DNA from: Dipylidium caninum
Taxonomy: Eukaryota; Platyhelminthes; Cestoda; Cyclophyllidea; Dipylidiidae
Assembly: GCA_017562135.1 (NCBI GenBank)
Contig: QEYB01000221.1
Location: 273,211 to 337,210, forward strand
Direction of reading: 5' to 3'
DNA length: 64,000 nucleotides
Shown here: positions 52,536 through 64,000 of the stretch, piece by piece
How positions within the stretch are numbered: the first letter of the stretch is position 1
How the letters are laid out: each line of letters starts with the position of its first letter
Translations under genes and position numbers: made by a program
Notes under the pieces: generated by a model
What the model saw: only the letters and a program-made list of their open reading frames with translations
Database searches by the model: none
What the model was told of the DNA's origin: nothing

Positions 52536-53160
52536 CCTCATAGTAAGTCGACCTCCTAGCCTTGTACTACCGCGGCTTCGGAAAGAGGTTATGTTGAGGC
52601 AATTTAATGAGCATATGGGCCAACCCATTTACTCATAACGGCTGCTTTGCAACATCACTTCGAAGATGGTGGTGTTGAGAACTGGACGGAAGGGAAAGTA
52701 CACATTGTTGTGGTAGCGAATGTTAGTTGAAACAGTGTTAGTGGCTGCAAGGCGTGGGTCCACTCATCCTGACATGAACTAGACAATTCGTTATTCCGCA
52801 TGCACACGGCCGCACGCACGTGGACGTCCGTATGGCGAGTGAAATGTGCGTGAGAGGTGGAAGAAGTGAGACACATTGAGGCTTGTGGGGACAGAAAGGG
52901 TCTTGACTCCTGCCGTAGGATACATAATCTAATGTCACTTATATCGGTTCTTACTTATGCCATTCAGTAGAGTTTGATATTTCGGGGCGGACATGGAATC
53001 TCAAGCCTCACGCTCGGGCCATTAGCGTCCGCCCACAGTAGTGGACTGTGCGCATCCACTAGCGCTTTTTGTGCGCAAACGGCATTTGGCGATATGGGGC
53101 GAGGGGGGAATGCGGTCTAGATTTACGGATGGTCAGCGATGGCGGTAGCAGTTCTGCTCA

Positions 53161-53325
53161 GAGACGACGTGCACGAGTGAATGTAGTTTTCGCATGTGTC
53201 CACAAGAGTGGCCACAGGTGACCACTCGTTTCCCTATTTCCAGAACTGACGAGAGAGGCTTGCAGCACTCCGAAGCAACCGACGTCATTGCATTCATTTC
53301 ACTCGATATGCAGCGTCTCAATATT
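53161..53325 (+). repeat. Diverged dispersed repeat, module 2
   Basis: This stretch aligns in direct orientation with about 58421-58575. Shared anchors include gtgcac(g/t)agtg / gtgcactcg near the start, a central acaggtgaccac / acaggtgatcat and a terminal aaccgac...atatgcag. Identity is moderate by eye, so the copies are old. The family is unknown. Confidence 0.55.
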
Positions 53326-54137
53326 TCATTTCTTCCCCCGCACAGTGTATGTACCCAATGAGATATTCCCCGCCCTGCAACGAAGTGATATTCCTCTGCC
53401 CCCCACACCATCCCGTCCTATCCAATCCCACCCCAATCCATGCCATGACATATCATTTCATCCTATTTGTCATATCTTTCACTAGCATGACCGCAGCTTG
53501 TATTTATATGCCAGTATTCCTGTAAATATATATGCCAACCAAGAATCGGCCCTTTTGAAAATGCCTGTCTGAGCACCCAGCAAGTGGGTGTCATCCTTCT
53601 TAACACACGGCAACAAAGATGAGCACATGCTTTCTGGCATTAGACGGGACAGAGTGTGTGAAGAAAGAGGAGGATGATAGAAGTGTCCCCGATACCAAAT
53701 TCTCGTTGGGGTAAATTGAGAATTAGGGCTCAAGTTCAACGTACGCTAAAATAATCGTGGATCAGCACTTCACCTGGTACTAACGAACATCTTTCCACGG
53801 ATATAATTAATAGGCAACACGCAGCATACAGGAAAATGAGACGAACTTCGCTGCAGTGGGTTTTGCTGTCGGCGAGAGAGGGGCTGTCAATTTCAAGAGG
53901 GTAACTAGCACTCGCTAAGCGCATTGTGCAATCACGTGAGATGTCGGGATGTTGGATGAGGCATTCACCCCACGGTCACTTCGTCACACCTGATGAAGTG
54001 AGTAGAGTTCAGGAACAACTTAACTGAGGTCAAGTGATGGCGTAACTTAGGGTGGGTTCCTGAACTGCCGATTTGCCTCTCAAGCCTTGTTCAGACGACG
54101 TTACCGCAGTCATAGAGACAAGAGATGAGGAGAGAGG

Positions 54138-55058
54138 AGCAAATATGAGCATGGATGAGTACTTAGCAAGACACATACACCGGCACAGTACAGGAGGCCA
54201 GGCAACAGATCGTGCAAGAGGCAAACGGACAGATTGAGTTTGGTGACGACTGACTTCAGACCAGTAGGGTATGCGCGGCATCTACTAAGACTGGCGAAAC
54301 ACAAGCTAGTCAAACGGGCCTACAAGTGATCGTCTAACTGAGGAGCGCTGCCTCACCGTTACTGCCTGTCAGACGAATGGGTACAACAGCGCACAGGCAA
54401 GAAGAAGGAAGGGCAAGCTGACGAGCACAACACCCCGTTGGTTTCAGCACCTGCACCTGACTATCCTCAGAAAGTATGTCAACTGGAAGAGCTCCTGTGG
54501 GTGCTCTCCCCTATCCCGGCGAATAAGCCCACGTGAGGGCCGCGAGGCCATGCAGGCCTCCGAACATGCATGGAAAATGCGTTGAGTCGCAGCCCTTGCG
54601 TACTACGGTGCCAGCGTCCTCTTCCACGCAGCGAACACGCAATGCGGAGGAGGGGAAAGTCTTCGGTTCATCGGCTACTTCACTAAACGCAGTGACTAAC
54701 TTGCAATACTATTAGCCGAGTGACAATTAGGGCGGAATGCCTAGTTTTCGCAAAAGTGTGCCTCCTCCCGTCAAATGTGCCCAAAACCCACAAGACTATG
54801 CATTCCGCATCAATTTGCCGGAAAAGTGTACTACAAATGAGGCAGGCGGGATTTCTGTCATCCACCCACCCACCCACCCATCCACATCCACCCATCCATC
54901 CCATTCATGCAACCCACAAGACCAGTCTAGAGCACTGAACTGCCATTATTCTGCGAGGTCAGAATTCTTGAGTGTTGTGAATTTGCACAGGTTTGCGAAA
55001 TCAAATGTCTCACTGTTGTTGACGGAATTTCCTCTGAGCAGAGCGCCAGTGGCAGGTC
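54138..55058 (-). repeat. Right arm of the ~0.93-kb inverted repeat (downstream of dystrobrevin)
   Basis: This is the reverse-complement partner of 49963-50908. It lies about 1.6 kb past the dystrobrevin stop codon, so the 3.2-kb spacer between the arms contains exons 13 and 14. Flanks on the two sides diverge quickly, which sets the arm ends to within some tens of bases. I saw no target-site duplication. Confidence 0.95.
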
Positions 55059-55499
55059 TAAGCAAAGTGCGAGATTCGGGGCAAAGGTGGCACTTAATGC
55101 TTTTATCATCATAGACTAGGCCAGTGATAGTGGGCACTTTCATGCCTGTAATGGATGCGCTGTGTGAAGACTTACTGGCATGACCATGCCTTTATCCACC
55201 CGACTGTCGAGCAAAAGGCTACGGCCAACGGCGTAGGAGAATGGCGCTTTGTGCCTTAAGTGTGGCATTGCTTTCCAACACAGCGAGCCCACTGCCACGC
55301 CACACAGAACTACACTCGTCATGCAGCATCTACTCCCCATCTAACTCACAAGGTTCACACACATCTGAGCGCCTGACGCAACGGCCTCATTAGCAGCACT
55401 TATGGGTTGAACACACGGCAGTGTTCAGGTAGATGATGGTGGTGCTGAGAGATGGGCAGTAAGTTGCGATTTAGGTTAACTCGATTTTCTGTGGCCGAT

Positions 55500-55680
55500 G
55501 TAGTGATTAGACTGGATGAGAGAAAGATCATCTCTCCGGGTTCTACAGGTAGCTACCTGCGTTGAGGCTGACCTCGTAGCTGTGGCGAGAAATCGTCACA
55601 TCCCGCCGAGGTCATTTGACACGTGACAGTGTCGGGTGAACGTAGACAAGTGGACTCTCATCGGTGTTGTAGCCTTATGT
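55500..55680 (+). repeat. Diverged dispersed repeat, module 1, copy A
   Basis: This copy shares the core ctgcgttgaggctgacctcg, then tagctgtggcgagaaatcg, with 59730-59920 in the same orientation and with 58200-58400 in inverse orientation. It is not coding in any frame I can support. Confidence 0.65.
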
Positions 55681-58199
55681 AAACACGAAATATGCCCACT
55701 CCTACTCATGAGGGAGAGAGAGAGTGGCATCTGAGGCGCACGTTGTTAACTCCGTGTCGCCAATCAGCTCCTTCAAACGTTCTACACATGTGATAGATTG
55801 GCAGCAAACATGACGCAGAGGTGGCGGGATGACAAATATGAATGCTACAGAGGAGGAGTGAGACTAAGGGAGGACCGCGAGATTTTGAGTTATGCAACAG
55901 TCGAATTATCCCTCTTCGCACAAAGCGTCAGTCCACACGAAGACTCGTAGTGATTGTAATCACATGCGTGTAATCACCGGGTTGGGTCCAGCGAATTGGG
56001 CTTCCATAGTGCTGACCGGAGAAGCGATGCTTGAGAGTTGTCACGCCCGCCATAGTACAAACCAGGCAATCGCATCTAATCCGTTGGAAGCGGAGCTTGT
56101 ACCCCACATGCCTGCCGAAGCCTCAACGTCCGCCAAACGGCCCTACAACGGAGAGGTGATGGTCTGTGGCCGGAGAATCTTTTCCCTAACTCATAGTGAA
56201 ATTCACCCACATCAATCGACGTTGGAGCAGAGGATATTGCCTCCCGGATACCTCACACTCGCTAAAAGTCTTGTCTCAAAGCTGAGCCCTCTAACAACAA
56301 GCTGCGGCATTGTGTACTCTCGATGTTCCCAATGGACAAATTCAAACTGCCGCAAACACAGCCAGGCACGTGTCTCCACCGACCACCGCGAGGAGTCAAC
56401 TCTGTCTCCTATGTAATTCCACTTGTCGAACATGGGCGAATGGTTGTAGTGGCAAAGCTCCAAAGCTGCAGTCCTCATTGGTCGTGACGAGAAGTCCGAA
56501 ACGATTTCGCTTTCGATTGCACATTTTGAAGGAGAAAATTATCTTGGGGTGGAATAGGGGAAAAGAGGAAAAGCGTACCTTTTTAGTCCCGCAGCTACAT
56601 GCGGTCATAGACGGACTGTCGTGACTGCAAGGAAGTTCAAAATCGTTTGTTCTCATGAAGAAACGCGAAGTCCTGGCTGAATCAAGTCATTGAGTCCATG
56701 GGGCAGCAGGTAGGTACAAGTGTGGCAATGGAGAGAATGAGTAACTAACCACATTCATGTTCTCGCATGCTGCTGAGTAAAAGGAAAGATATGTGATTTA
56801 AAGGAGACGAACAATTGAACGGAAGGAACGTTTAACACTTCCTCAGATGGCATGCAACTCCCACATGCCGCTGTGTAGAAGACAGACACAACGGAGCTAA
56901 GCAATGAAACGGAACTCTTCCTGGTAGATGGGTGTCGCTCCGCCACTGCCCCACTCAGCTTCTCGGGTCCTTGTTTAGCCGCGTCAGCATAATTGAGGCC
57001 CCCTCCGAATCATTTTCTCCCGCCTACACTGTGCAGCACCTCAAATGACACCCGCACACAAGCAGTACGCGTTGCCAAAATGTCCAACATAGACCTTCCT
57101 CATTGTAAAGTCGACACGGATCATACTCGCATTTCGCATGAAACCTGCATTGCCAATGCACAGGACGGAGTCAGAATGCCACAGTGTAAACCACATTGCA
57201 CATATGTGTCCCTCGACTCTGAGGATATGCACCACTTTCGGGCGGTGCCTGCCACACAGAGTGGCAAGATGGTGGTTGTGAAGCTCACTGCGGGCGGGCC
57301 TACTCTGCTGAGGAGGAATTGCGTCTACACCAGGGAGCATGTGCTTTTACAAAGCCTGCGGCAACTCATCCGACCTCTCACGATAATTTTTAATTCACAC
57401 ATCGATGTGTTGCGGAGATGAATAGGACATCCTCTACCACCGTTGTCGGTGTCAGTGGCCTTGGTGAGGAGGAGAATGCGCTCATAAACTGACCAGCTCA
57501 TATCCCGTTGCCGAACACATGAATCGAATTTCATGTCTCGTCCATCCGGCGGAATCTGTCGATGGCCAATTCCTTCCAAGGCATCGAGTCCTACCAGGAA
57601 GAAGGAGCAAACGATTAAATTCTTACTGCATTATTTAAGTAGGTGGCACTCCCTTGCAAAGCGCTGCCGTTCTGATAGAGAAGGAGAGGCAACTAGTTGA
57701 AAGGACAGCTGCATGCTTATCCCGTGAAAGATGCCTCGATTGTTGTTCAGCCTGTGGGGAAGGCGCCCTGAGGTGCCACTCCTGCTCACATCCACCCTCC
57801 TACTTACGTCTCACAACTGCAAGAATCGTGGCGGTAACATAATTCCGTACCCGGAACGTAGCCTCGGCATTCCTCATCTTCTTCGCGTGTCTTGGGGCTT
57901 TTACCGTGTTTACATTGCGCTTAAAGTGTGTACAAGCCCCACCCGTTTGGCGCGCGTGTGCGGATCATGCGCAGTAGCGAATTTGCGCGCCGTTCACCTC
58001 CCTAATGACCAATCCTGATCATCGGGATCCTGACGCCGCCTATTGCGACAATAATGATGACATTATGCATTTCCATCAACTCTATCAATAGCATCCACGA
58101 CTTCCATCAGATCTCTCACTGCTTCTCGTCCATTGCCATCTGCCGAGCAAAAACTTCTACCATTTCCACCCATTCGCCTTATAACCCCCCCCGACCTAA

Positions 58200-58575
58200 T
58201 GAGGCCTCAGTCATTATTTGACCAGGTTAGGCTTTCGCAACATTCGTGGCAAACTGCGCCACCGCACGTGTCAGTTGACATCGGGTGGAGATGTAACGAT
58301 TCCTCGCCAAAGCTACGAAGTCAGCCTCGACGCAGGCAGCTCCTCGTAAAGCACAGAGGCACGAGGTGGCATTTATCCAGTGTAATTTGCTACTACTTAC
58401 ACCAGGAGAGGTGAACGGAGAGAGATACGAGGTGCACTCGTAAGTGTTGTTGTCATGTTTGCCGTAAGAGGAGGGACAGGTGATCATCCACTCTCTGCAT
58501 CTGCAGAACCGACAAAGACGCTGCAACACCCCAAATCAACCGACCCCCACTGCGTTTTCCCCCTCAATATGCAGA
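58200..58575 (-). repeat. Diverged dispersed repeat, copy B carrying both modules
   Basis: The left part (58200-58400) is the inverse of copies A and C, with the core reading cgaagtcagcctcgacgcag on the plus strand. The right part (58421-58575) matches 53161-53325 in direct orientation. Copy B therefore suggests that modules 1 and 2 belong to one longer element. Confidence 0.6.
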
Positions 58576-59729
58576 TTCTCCATACGAATGAATAAAGTAA
58601 CTTTGAAGTGGTGAATCGCCTTCTCCTACCCGACACCAGAAACTCGACTTTCGGTCAGCCGCACGCATTGCACGCACTATTCTTCCATCAAAAATGTCCC
58701 ATTGATATGAGAACATTAGTGACGACAATTCCCTCCCGACCACAACTTGTTATAACCGCTTGTGGAATGTTGTACATCGACAGTGCCTGGGTTAAAATAA
58801 TGCGGTAATGCCGTTGGCAGAAATCTGTGAGCACATTTTCTTTGATAAATTGGTGCATATTTCCTACGGCCGGAGGGAATAAATGAGTGTTGCGAGTGGG
58901 GAGATGAGAAAGCTGCGCAAGACCCTTTTCTCAAACTGGAGGCCCACGCACACAGGGCTGCGCGAAACCGCCAATCAGGTCGATGAGAGCCTGCAGAGCC
59001 CCAGGACTTTGACAGTCCATACTGCGTGGCAGGAAAGTGGAGAAATGCTGACGCTACTCGACTCGATTTTGACAGTAGTGACAGATGGTTCGCATACCAT
59101 GCTCACTCAGCATACCTGTTCATCGCCTCTTGCTGAAGGCCCCTGAATTTACTATTGGCAGTTCGACTTACTACGAGGTCGCGTTCTCCGTGCTCTTCTG
59201 AAGGAGCTTAGCACTGAAGGGTGGCATACAATTGACTGACACTAGCAGTGGAAGCAGAGTCTGTTCAGTGACCGCACTGGTGGCATCGGGAATCCTGGTA
59301 TTAGATACGCATTAGCCGAGGGTGGTCGAGGGCGAACATTCCCGGGCCCTCGAATGCCGCCGCACAGTTGACGGGGCGTCATCTGCGATCTCACATGACG
59401 AACGCGCTTGTCCGTGTCAGCAAAGACTCACAACCAGCCTCCCACTCGTCCAATGTGCTGCGAGACTATTGGCTTGCCACTGAGAGAGCGAAGGAGGGGG
59501 AACGCAGTCAAAATCTAAGTCTACACAGATTACACAATGAGCGATTTTCAATGAGACGCGCGATATGACAGCCTATTTCTCTTCTCTTCGTCTTCTACGG
59601 CATCTCGTGACACTACACTCGTACCTGCATGAGGAGGAAATGCCTCTAGTGTACCGCAGGTAGGGGACTCTCTGACCATCTACAGAGGCCAGAATCGATT
59701 CCTACCATTTCTTTTGGCCTCGTGTGTAC

Positions 59730-59920
59730 TCATTAGTTTGGATGAACAGGGTATCCCGCCTCCCGATCTCCGAGGAGCTGCCTGCGTTGAGTTCGACTTC
59801 GTAGCTGTGGTGAGCAATTCGTTTATATCGCTTCCCATCCTATGTCCCAATAGACACGTGGCAATGGTCAGGACTGAACGCTACCAGTGACACTCTCCTC
59901 GGTGTTTCCCCCTTATGCCG
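59730..59920 (+). repeat. Diverged dispersed repeat, module 1, copy C
   Basis: This copy shares gagctgcctgcgttgag and cttcgtagctgtggtgagca with copies A and B. Similarity to the inverse of copy B also seems to continue upstream, near 59600-59640 (ctacggcatctcgtgacac against ttacggcaaacatgacaac). Confidence 0.6.
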
Positions 59921-60980
59921 AAAATGAATGCGTTGAGCTATATCGAAATAGAGAGGATGAGAGAATATGGTGAAGAGGAGGGGGCGGAAATTTACTATGA
60001 AAAGGAGGAGGGAAAGTGGAGTCTAATAACCCATTTTCAAATCGCAGTGCCCCCCGTTGATTGGTTGACCTCACACGGGAGAAATGCGTTATCATGTTCA
60101 AATAGTGATCTGCCCAGCATAAGGAGTTAACGCGTGCAGATGTGAAGTGATTTGAAATGTTCGAAGCAGCATGGAGCCGTTACGAGGAACCAATTGCGGA
60201 ATTCGCCCTTCTCCCTCATATGACCTGGCCATGCATTAAAATGGAGCAGCAGTTTCCACCGGTGACCATGCACAGACAACTCAAATTAGTCACTCATCCC
60301 CATGCATGCACATCAAGGCGGGTGGGAGGACGTGGCCTTCCCCTGTTGTCACTCCACTAAGCGGTGGTGGGGCGCCTTCAGCTGCAGTCACCTTAAATGA
60401 CGAAATAAACAACTCTCATCTGTGAGCAGTCGCGTACCGCTTCTGCTCTTCCACACACATTGTCAACGCACAATAATTAATGATGGCGGAGTGGCATAAA
60501 GTGAAAGTCCTTACCTGACAGTGCTGAAGGATATCCTGTACAGAGACAGAAAAATGACGCTGGATGATGAAAATGGACAGGTGGCGTTTTTTTTTTTTTG
60601 CTCGAGTAGACGAGTGCTGGCGATCGCCTCCACTGCTACCACTTGTCCACGCATTCTCGGGTCTTGGTTTAGACGCGCCATGCTGATTTCAGCATGTCTA
60701 CTCGGGCCGACTCTCCTCTAACGCCAGATCTGTCCCGTTATTATTATTTCTGAAAGACTGCACAAGTCCGACAGACTTTCTTTTCTGGCATCCACCTCCA
60801 TTCAACACTCTCGCCTATGGGCAGGTTACCTGCACATCGCGCACCCTCTAATTGCGATGCCTCTCCATTGTACGCAGTTTTGTTTCCATCGACCAATAAA
60901 CGTCTCACGACTTTGCACTTTCCCCCGGGCCCATAAAATACACTTCTCCGTCAAGCGAGAGGCGCAATCGTCGCAACCAA

Positions 60981-63416
60981 ATGAGGCGCCTTACCTTGCA
61001 TTGTGCTCATCGCGTCTCTCTGTGTTGCTATTTTGCTCATCTTTCACGCGTTTGCCGAACGCTACGGACCACACGCTTGTCTCACAGCTGTACGTATGCT
61101 GGACACTTCTCTACCTGATACCAAGCAAACAATTCACATGTTATCTATGCTCCAGCGCACAGTTGCGTGCAATTCTCTGCTCTAATCTGTACACCATTGC
61201 ACTTTGACCGAGGTAACAGGGTTAAGTCATGCATATGCACAATTGCAAATTGGGAGTGCTTGTGTGCGCACGTGCTGAATGATGTGAGGAGAGAGGCGAG
61301 GCATTGGCCACACCCTGGCCCTCACCTGCCACGCTCAAAGCTTGCCTGTACAAGACGTTTTCCAATTGCAGCCTGAAAAAATCGAGGCTAAACGGTTACC
61401 AAGCAGACGAGTACACTGTTGAAACGGCGGATGGATATCTGCTAACACTTCATCGCGTTTCGCTCGAAGTCGCCACCGTTAGGGTGTGAAGGAAAGGAGG
61501 AAGGTTGGTGCTTCTGCAGCATGGACTTCTCGAACTCGTCTCACACGTGGATCAATAATTTGCCCCACCAGAGCTTGGCGTTCATACTCGCCGATGCCGA
61601 CTATGATGTGTGGCTGGGCAACAGTCCGCGGCAACGCCTACTCCCAACGACACGCGTATCTGGACCCTGCTAAGGATGAATTTTGGAGATTTTCGTGGGA
61701 TGAAATGGTCGAGTATGACCTGCCCCGAGTCGTCGACTTTATAATAGAGGAGACGAGGGCAGCCAAAGATATTCTATGTTGGACATTCTGAGGTGAGCAC
61801 GCGTGCTGTTTTTCTGTGCTTGTGGTGGCGAGTTGAGGATGTGGGTGCAAATTGTGTGAGGCTGGAAGGATGTTGAGTGCCTTCTACCTTGTCTGCACTG
61901 AAGGGGGCTCAAATCATGCTGGCGCGGCACTGAACAAGGACCCGAGAATGCGTGGACAAGATGGCGCGCGTGGCGGCTCTCTCTCCACCCACTTACTTGA
62001 AACAAACCGTTTACCGCGTTTCAATGTTAGCGGCCGTTGTGTCTGTCTCTGCCAGCGGCAATATAAAACTTTCTTGGAAGTTGTGGAGTTCGTGCCATCT
62101 GAAGGGTTAAACGCTTCCTCGCACAGTTCAACTTCCCCGGATCAATCATCGCCTCCCTTTAAATCACAATATCTTCTTCTTCTCAGTGGCGGCCGATACG
62201 AAGAACATGAACGCGGTTAGTTACCGATTCTCTTCCAGTGCCTCAGAACTTGCTAGATTGGGTGGAGGTCGGGCCAAAGTTCCCCTCCCCAAAAGAACAG
62301 TGGAGTTGAAGGACTCTTATTTCCTCCCTTGCAGTCCACGACTTCAATGTATGTTGAGGAGTTGTGGTTGGCGGCGACTTCTGTCAAAACATTGGTTCCA
62401 TCACTACTTCAGGTGAGTGCTTCCTCTCATTCTACTCTGCCCACAATTTTAATTGTGGTTCAATATGTGAAATGGAGGAGCGGGAAGCCGTATACAAGTC
62501 CCGTGATGAGGAAGGTGGCAAGTAGGCCTCTGAACGTGCCCAGTGGCACGGCAACAGGGAAAGGGCACAATCATCCGCCCGTAACTGACGTGCACAAGAC
62601 CGAAGAAGGGACAGGTTCAGTGGCTCCTCTTGGCGACTCATCGGCGAACATTGGCGACCATTGGCGACGCCCCCAAATTCAATGGTTTTTCACGTCGGTT
62701 TTGTGTGCGACTGAAGAGTTACCATCCTGCAGCGCTAATCCGTGAAGCTTGTTATTGGAAAGTGTGACAAGTGGTGCTTTGGGGTCACTTGTTGTGGGCA
62801 TTAAGGTTAGCGAGTGTTTTGATGAGGCAATTTTGTCTGAGTGCGACATCGAGATTTGCTAATGTGAAGTGGCGAGGGCAGAAGACCTCCAGTACTAAAT
62901 TGTTGCGGTGATGTGGACACGAGAGGGCAATGTCGCTTAGGAAGATAGCCTCGTGGCGTGGTCAGCAGCAGCAGCAGCAAAGCAGCAGCAGCAGAAATGG
63001 AAGGCGAAGGCGTTTTCGCCAAATTAGTAGGCTGCAATGTTCCCCGGTCATACTGACCAGTCCACACCTTCTCTATCGCATTGTAGGGCTTGTTGGCACA
63101 GACGGTTTAGAGGCTTTCGACTTTGGGAGAGGCAGGCACATGGCAAAGTACGTGTCGAACCGCACGCCTCCACCTTATGGATTAGATGCGGTCGCAGTGC
63201 CTGTCACTTTGTTACTTTGGCGGAGACGTGACCAAGCTCTCAAACGGCATTCTGCTGCAAGACGCTTTGGCGCCCGATGACGCGATGCGACCGGCATCCA
63301 ACCGTGCACGTCGTTTATGTGGTCGATTACAATCACATACGACTTCGTGTGGAGTCTGGACGCTCACTCCTTCCCCTCTTAAAAGCATTTTGGATTTCTT
63401 TAAACGTGTCCACTAA
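60981..63416 (+). pseudogene. Acid lipase (gastric/lysosomal lipase type), frame broken by many single-base indels
   Basis: This family (LIPA/LIPF, alpha/beta-hydrolase fold) hydrolyses triacylglycerols or cholesteryl esters in lysosomes or outside the cell. A hydrophobic signal-like stretch (LIASLCVAILLIFHAFA) lies at 61006-61056, near an out-of-frame ATG at 60981. The best exon, 61372-61792, reads in pieces [99 protein letters not shown] and FYVGHSE|, the last split by a gtgagc donor inside the nucleophile elbow GHSEG. Further pieces are VVEFVPSEGL near 62085, a segment at 62325-62411, then PPPYGLDAVAVPVTL, FGGD, VVYVVDYNH, DFVWSLDAH and SILDFFKRVH with a stop at 63414-63416. At least eight frame changes are needed, five in the best exon and each explained there by one extra base. 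Motifs are kept, so consensus error is at least as likely as decay. Confidence 0.75.
62963..62994 (+). repeat. Interrupted CAG repeat
   Basis: (CAG)5 CAA AG (CAG)4 lies within the lipase gene span, between its recognisable pieces, so it is probably intronic. The two-base interruption would break any polyglutamine reading. Confidence 0.85.
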
Positions 63417-64000
63417 TACCCAGTCTTCCGTCAATGTCTCTGCCTGCCCCTCCTCAGTCGAATTCTAAACACTTCAAATCATTCCTTTCCTGATCCCGCT
63501 ACCCCAAATACTGTTGCGCATCAGGCTGTCGAGCAAGCCACGGCTTATCTCAAAGCTTGGTAACAACTGATCAACAGCAACTGAGTTTGACAACGTGCTG
63601 ATTACATACCCAATTCTCTTATTCACTAGCAAAGGCTTGCCATCTACTGTCTCCATGATTTTCTAAACTCTGCAAGTGACCATATTTCTGCGCATTTGTG
63701 TAAGGCGGTAAACCCGACGAGAATGCCACAGGTCGTGTTCAGACACAAGCACTGCCACGGTGCCTAATTGGCATCAGGAAATGGTGGTGTACAGTAAACT
63801 TCTTCCACTCAGCCACAGCTAAGAGTCGCTCCACGCAGTTAGCCTTTCCTCGTAGAAAGAACAGAGACAACGAGGCCCTGCTTGTTCAGGCTAAAACAGT
63901 ACAGCAAGCCATACGAAATGGCAAGACGTCGGCCACCAAACGCAGTGCCCCCTTCCTCAGCTTCACTCTGTTTGGCCCTCCGACTCACTTGCTGGCTTGT
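63417..64000. other. 3' flank of the lipase, no supported gene
   Basis: After the lipase stop codon I see no further coding segment with splice signals or motifs up to the window end. The short frames here have no recognisable content. Confidence 0.45.

Larger units (their letters stand above)
55059..60980. other. GC-richer intergenic DNA with dispersed repeats, no supported gene
   Basis: Apart from the repeat copies listed separately, I see no chain of open segments with splice signals and no protein motif. The longest frames (for example 55892-56416 and 56993-57421, plus strand) overlap similar frames on the other strand and have no recognisable content. A T13 run lies at 60587-60599 and a C8 run near 58185. 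Given the indel rate around here, a real gene broken by errors could be missed. Confidence 0.45.

Noticed and set aside
55892..57421. Plus-strand frames of 174 and 142 codons as intergenic genes
   Set aside because: They overlap comparable minus-strand frames, lack splice or start context and show no motif; GC-richer DNA makes such frames common.
1..64000. tRNA, rRNA, CRISPR, phage, retroviral or other autonomous transposon coding genes
   Set aside because: I saw no B-box-like tRNA cores in context, no direct-repeat arrays with spacers and no reverse transcriptase, integrase or transposase motifs. Small RNA genes could still be missed by eye.

Overview
This window is nuclear DNA from a eukaryote with split genes, most likely a parasitic flatworm (cestode or trematode). 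Three things point there: ancient metazoan families (glycogen debranching enzyme, dystrobrevin, SECp43, COX5B, mitochondrial MetAP, an acid lipase); many ultra-short introns of about 27-43 nt sitting beside introns of up to about 2.5 kb; and low gene density. No species was identified. There is no sign of prokaryotic, viral, CRISPR or phage content. All exon boundaries below were built by hand from splice signals, reading phase and recalled family similarity; no search was run.

Layout. 1-7.0 kb: AT-rich, no supported gene. 7.07-20.81 kb (-): a complete 16-exon glycogen debranching enzyme gene (AGL), with a possible alternative last exon. 21.70-22.51 kb (+): a cytochrome c oxidase subunit Vb gene, head-to-head with AGL. 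22.93-23.38 kb (-): a doubtful small spliced gene. 23.50-24.52 kb (+): an unrecognised five-exon gene with consistent phases. 26.42-27.52 kb (-): a two-exon mitochondrial methionine aminopeptidase with a probable GC-AG intron. 29.50-32.12 kb (+): a seven-exon SECp43/TRNAU1AP gene. 35.89-52.54 kb (+): a 14-exon dystrobrevin gene. 60.98-63.42 kb (+): an acid lipase of the LIPA/LIPF type, full of frameshifts.

Composition changes inside the dystrobrevin gene. To about 39 kb the DNA is AT-rich; after about 43 kb it is clearly GC-richer. One continuous, phase-consistent gene spans the change, so it is not a chimeric join. The GC-rich part also carries repeats: a pair of about 0.93-kb inverted repeats (about 49.96-50.91 and 54.14-55.06 kb) that flank the last two dystrobrevin exons, and a dispersed diverged family at about 53.2, 55.5, 58.2-58.6 and 59.8 kb.

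Single-base indels recur in the right-hand part. One is needed in SECp43 exon 6, two in dystrobrevin exons 11-12 and at least eight in the lipase, and the two inverted-repeat arms differ mostly by one-base indels in base runs. AGL (4.8 kb of coding sequence), COX5B and METAP1D need none. Residual consensus error is the simplest common cause, although lipase decay cannot be excluded.

The genes do not form a pathway. Three (COX5B, METAP1D and probably nothing else) are mitochondrial; AGL serves glycogen breakdown, SECp43 selenocysteine tRNA biology, dystrobrevin the dystrophin complex and the lipase lysosomal or secreted lipid breakdown. I found no convincing new multi-gene system. The most original items are the unrecognised gene at 23.5 kb, the inverted repeat around the dystrobrevin 3' exons, the possible AGL C-terminal isoform and the long C-terminal extension of COX5B.
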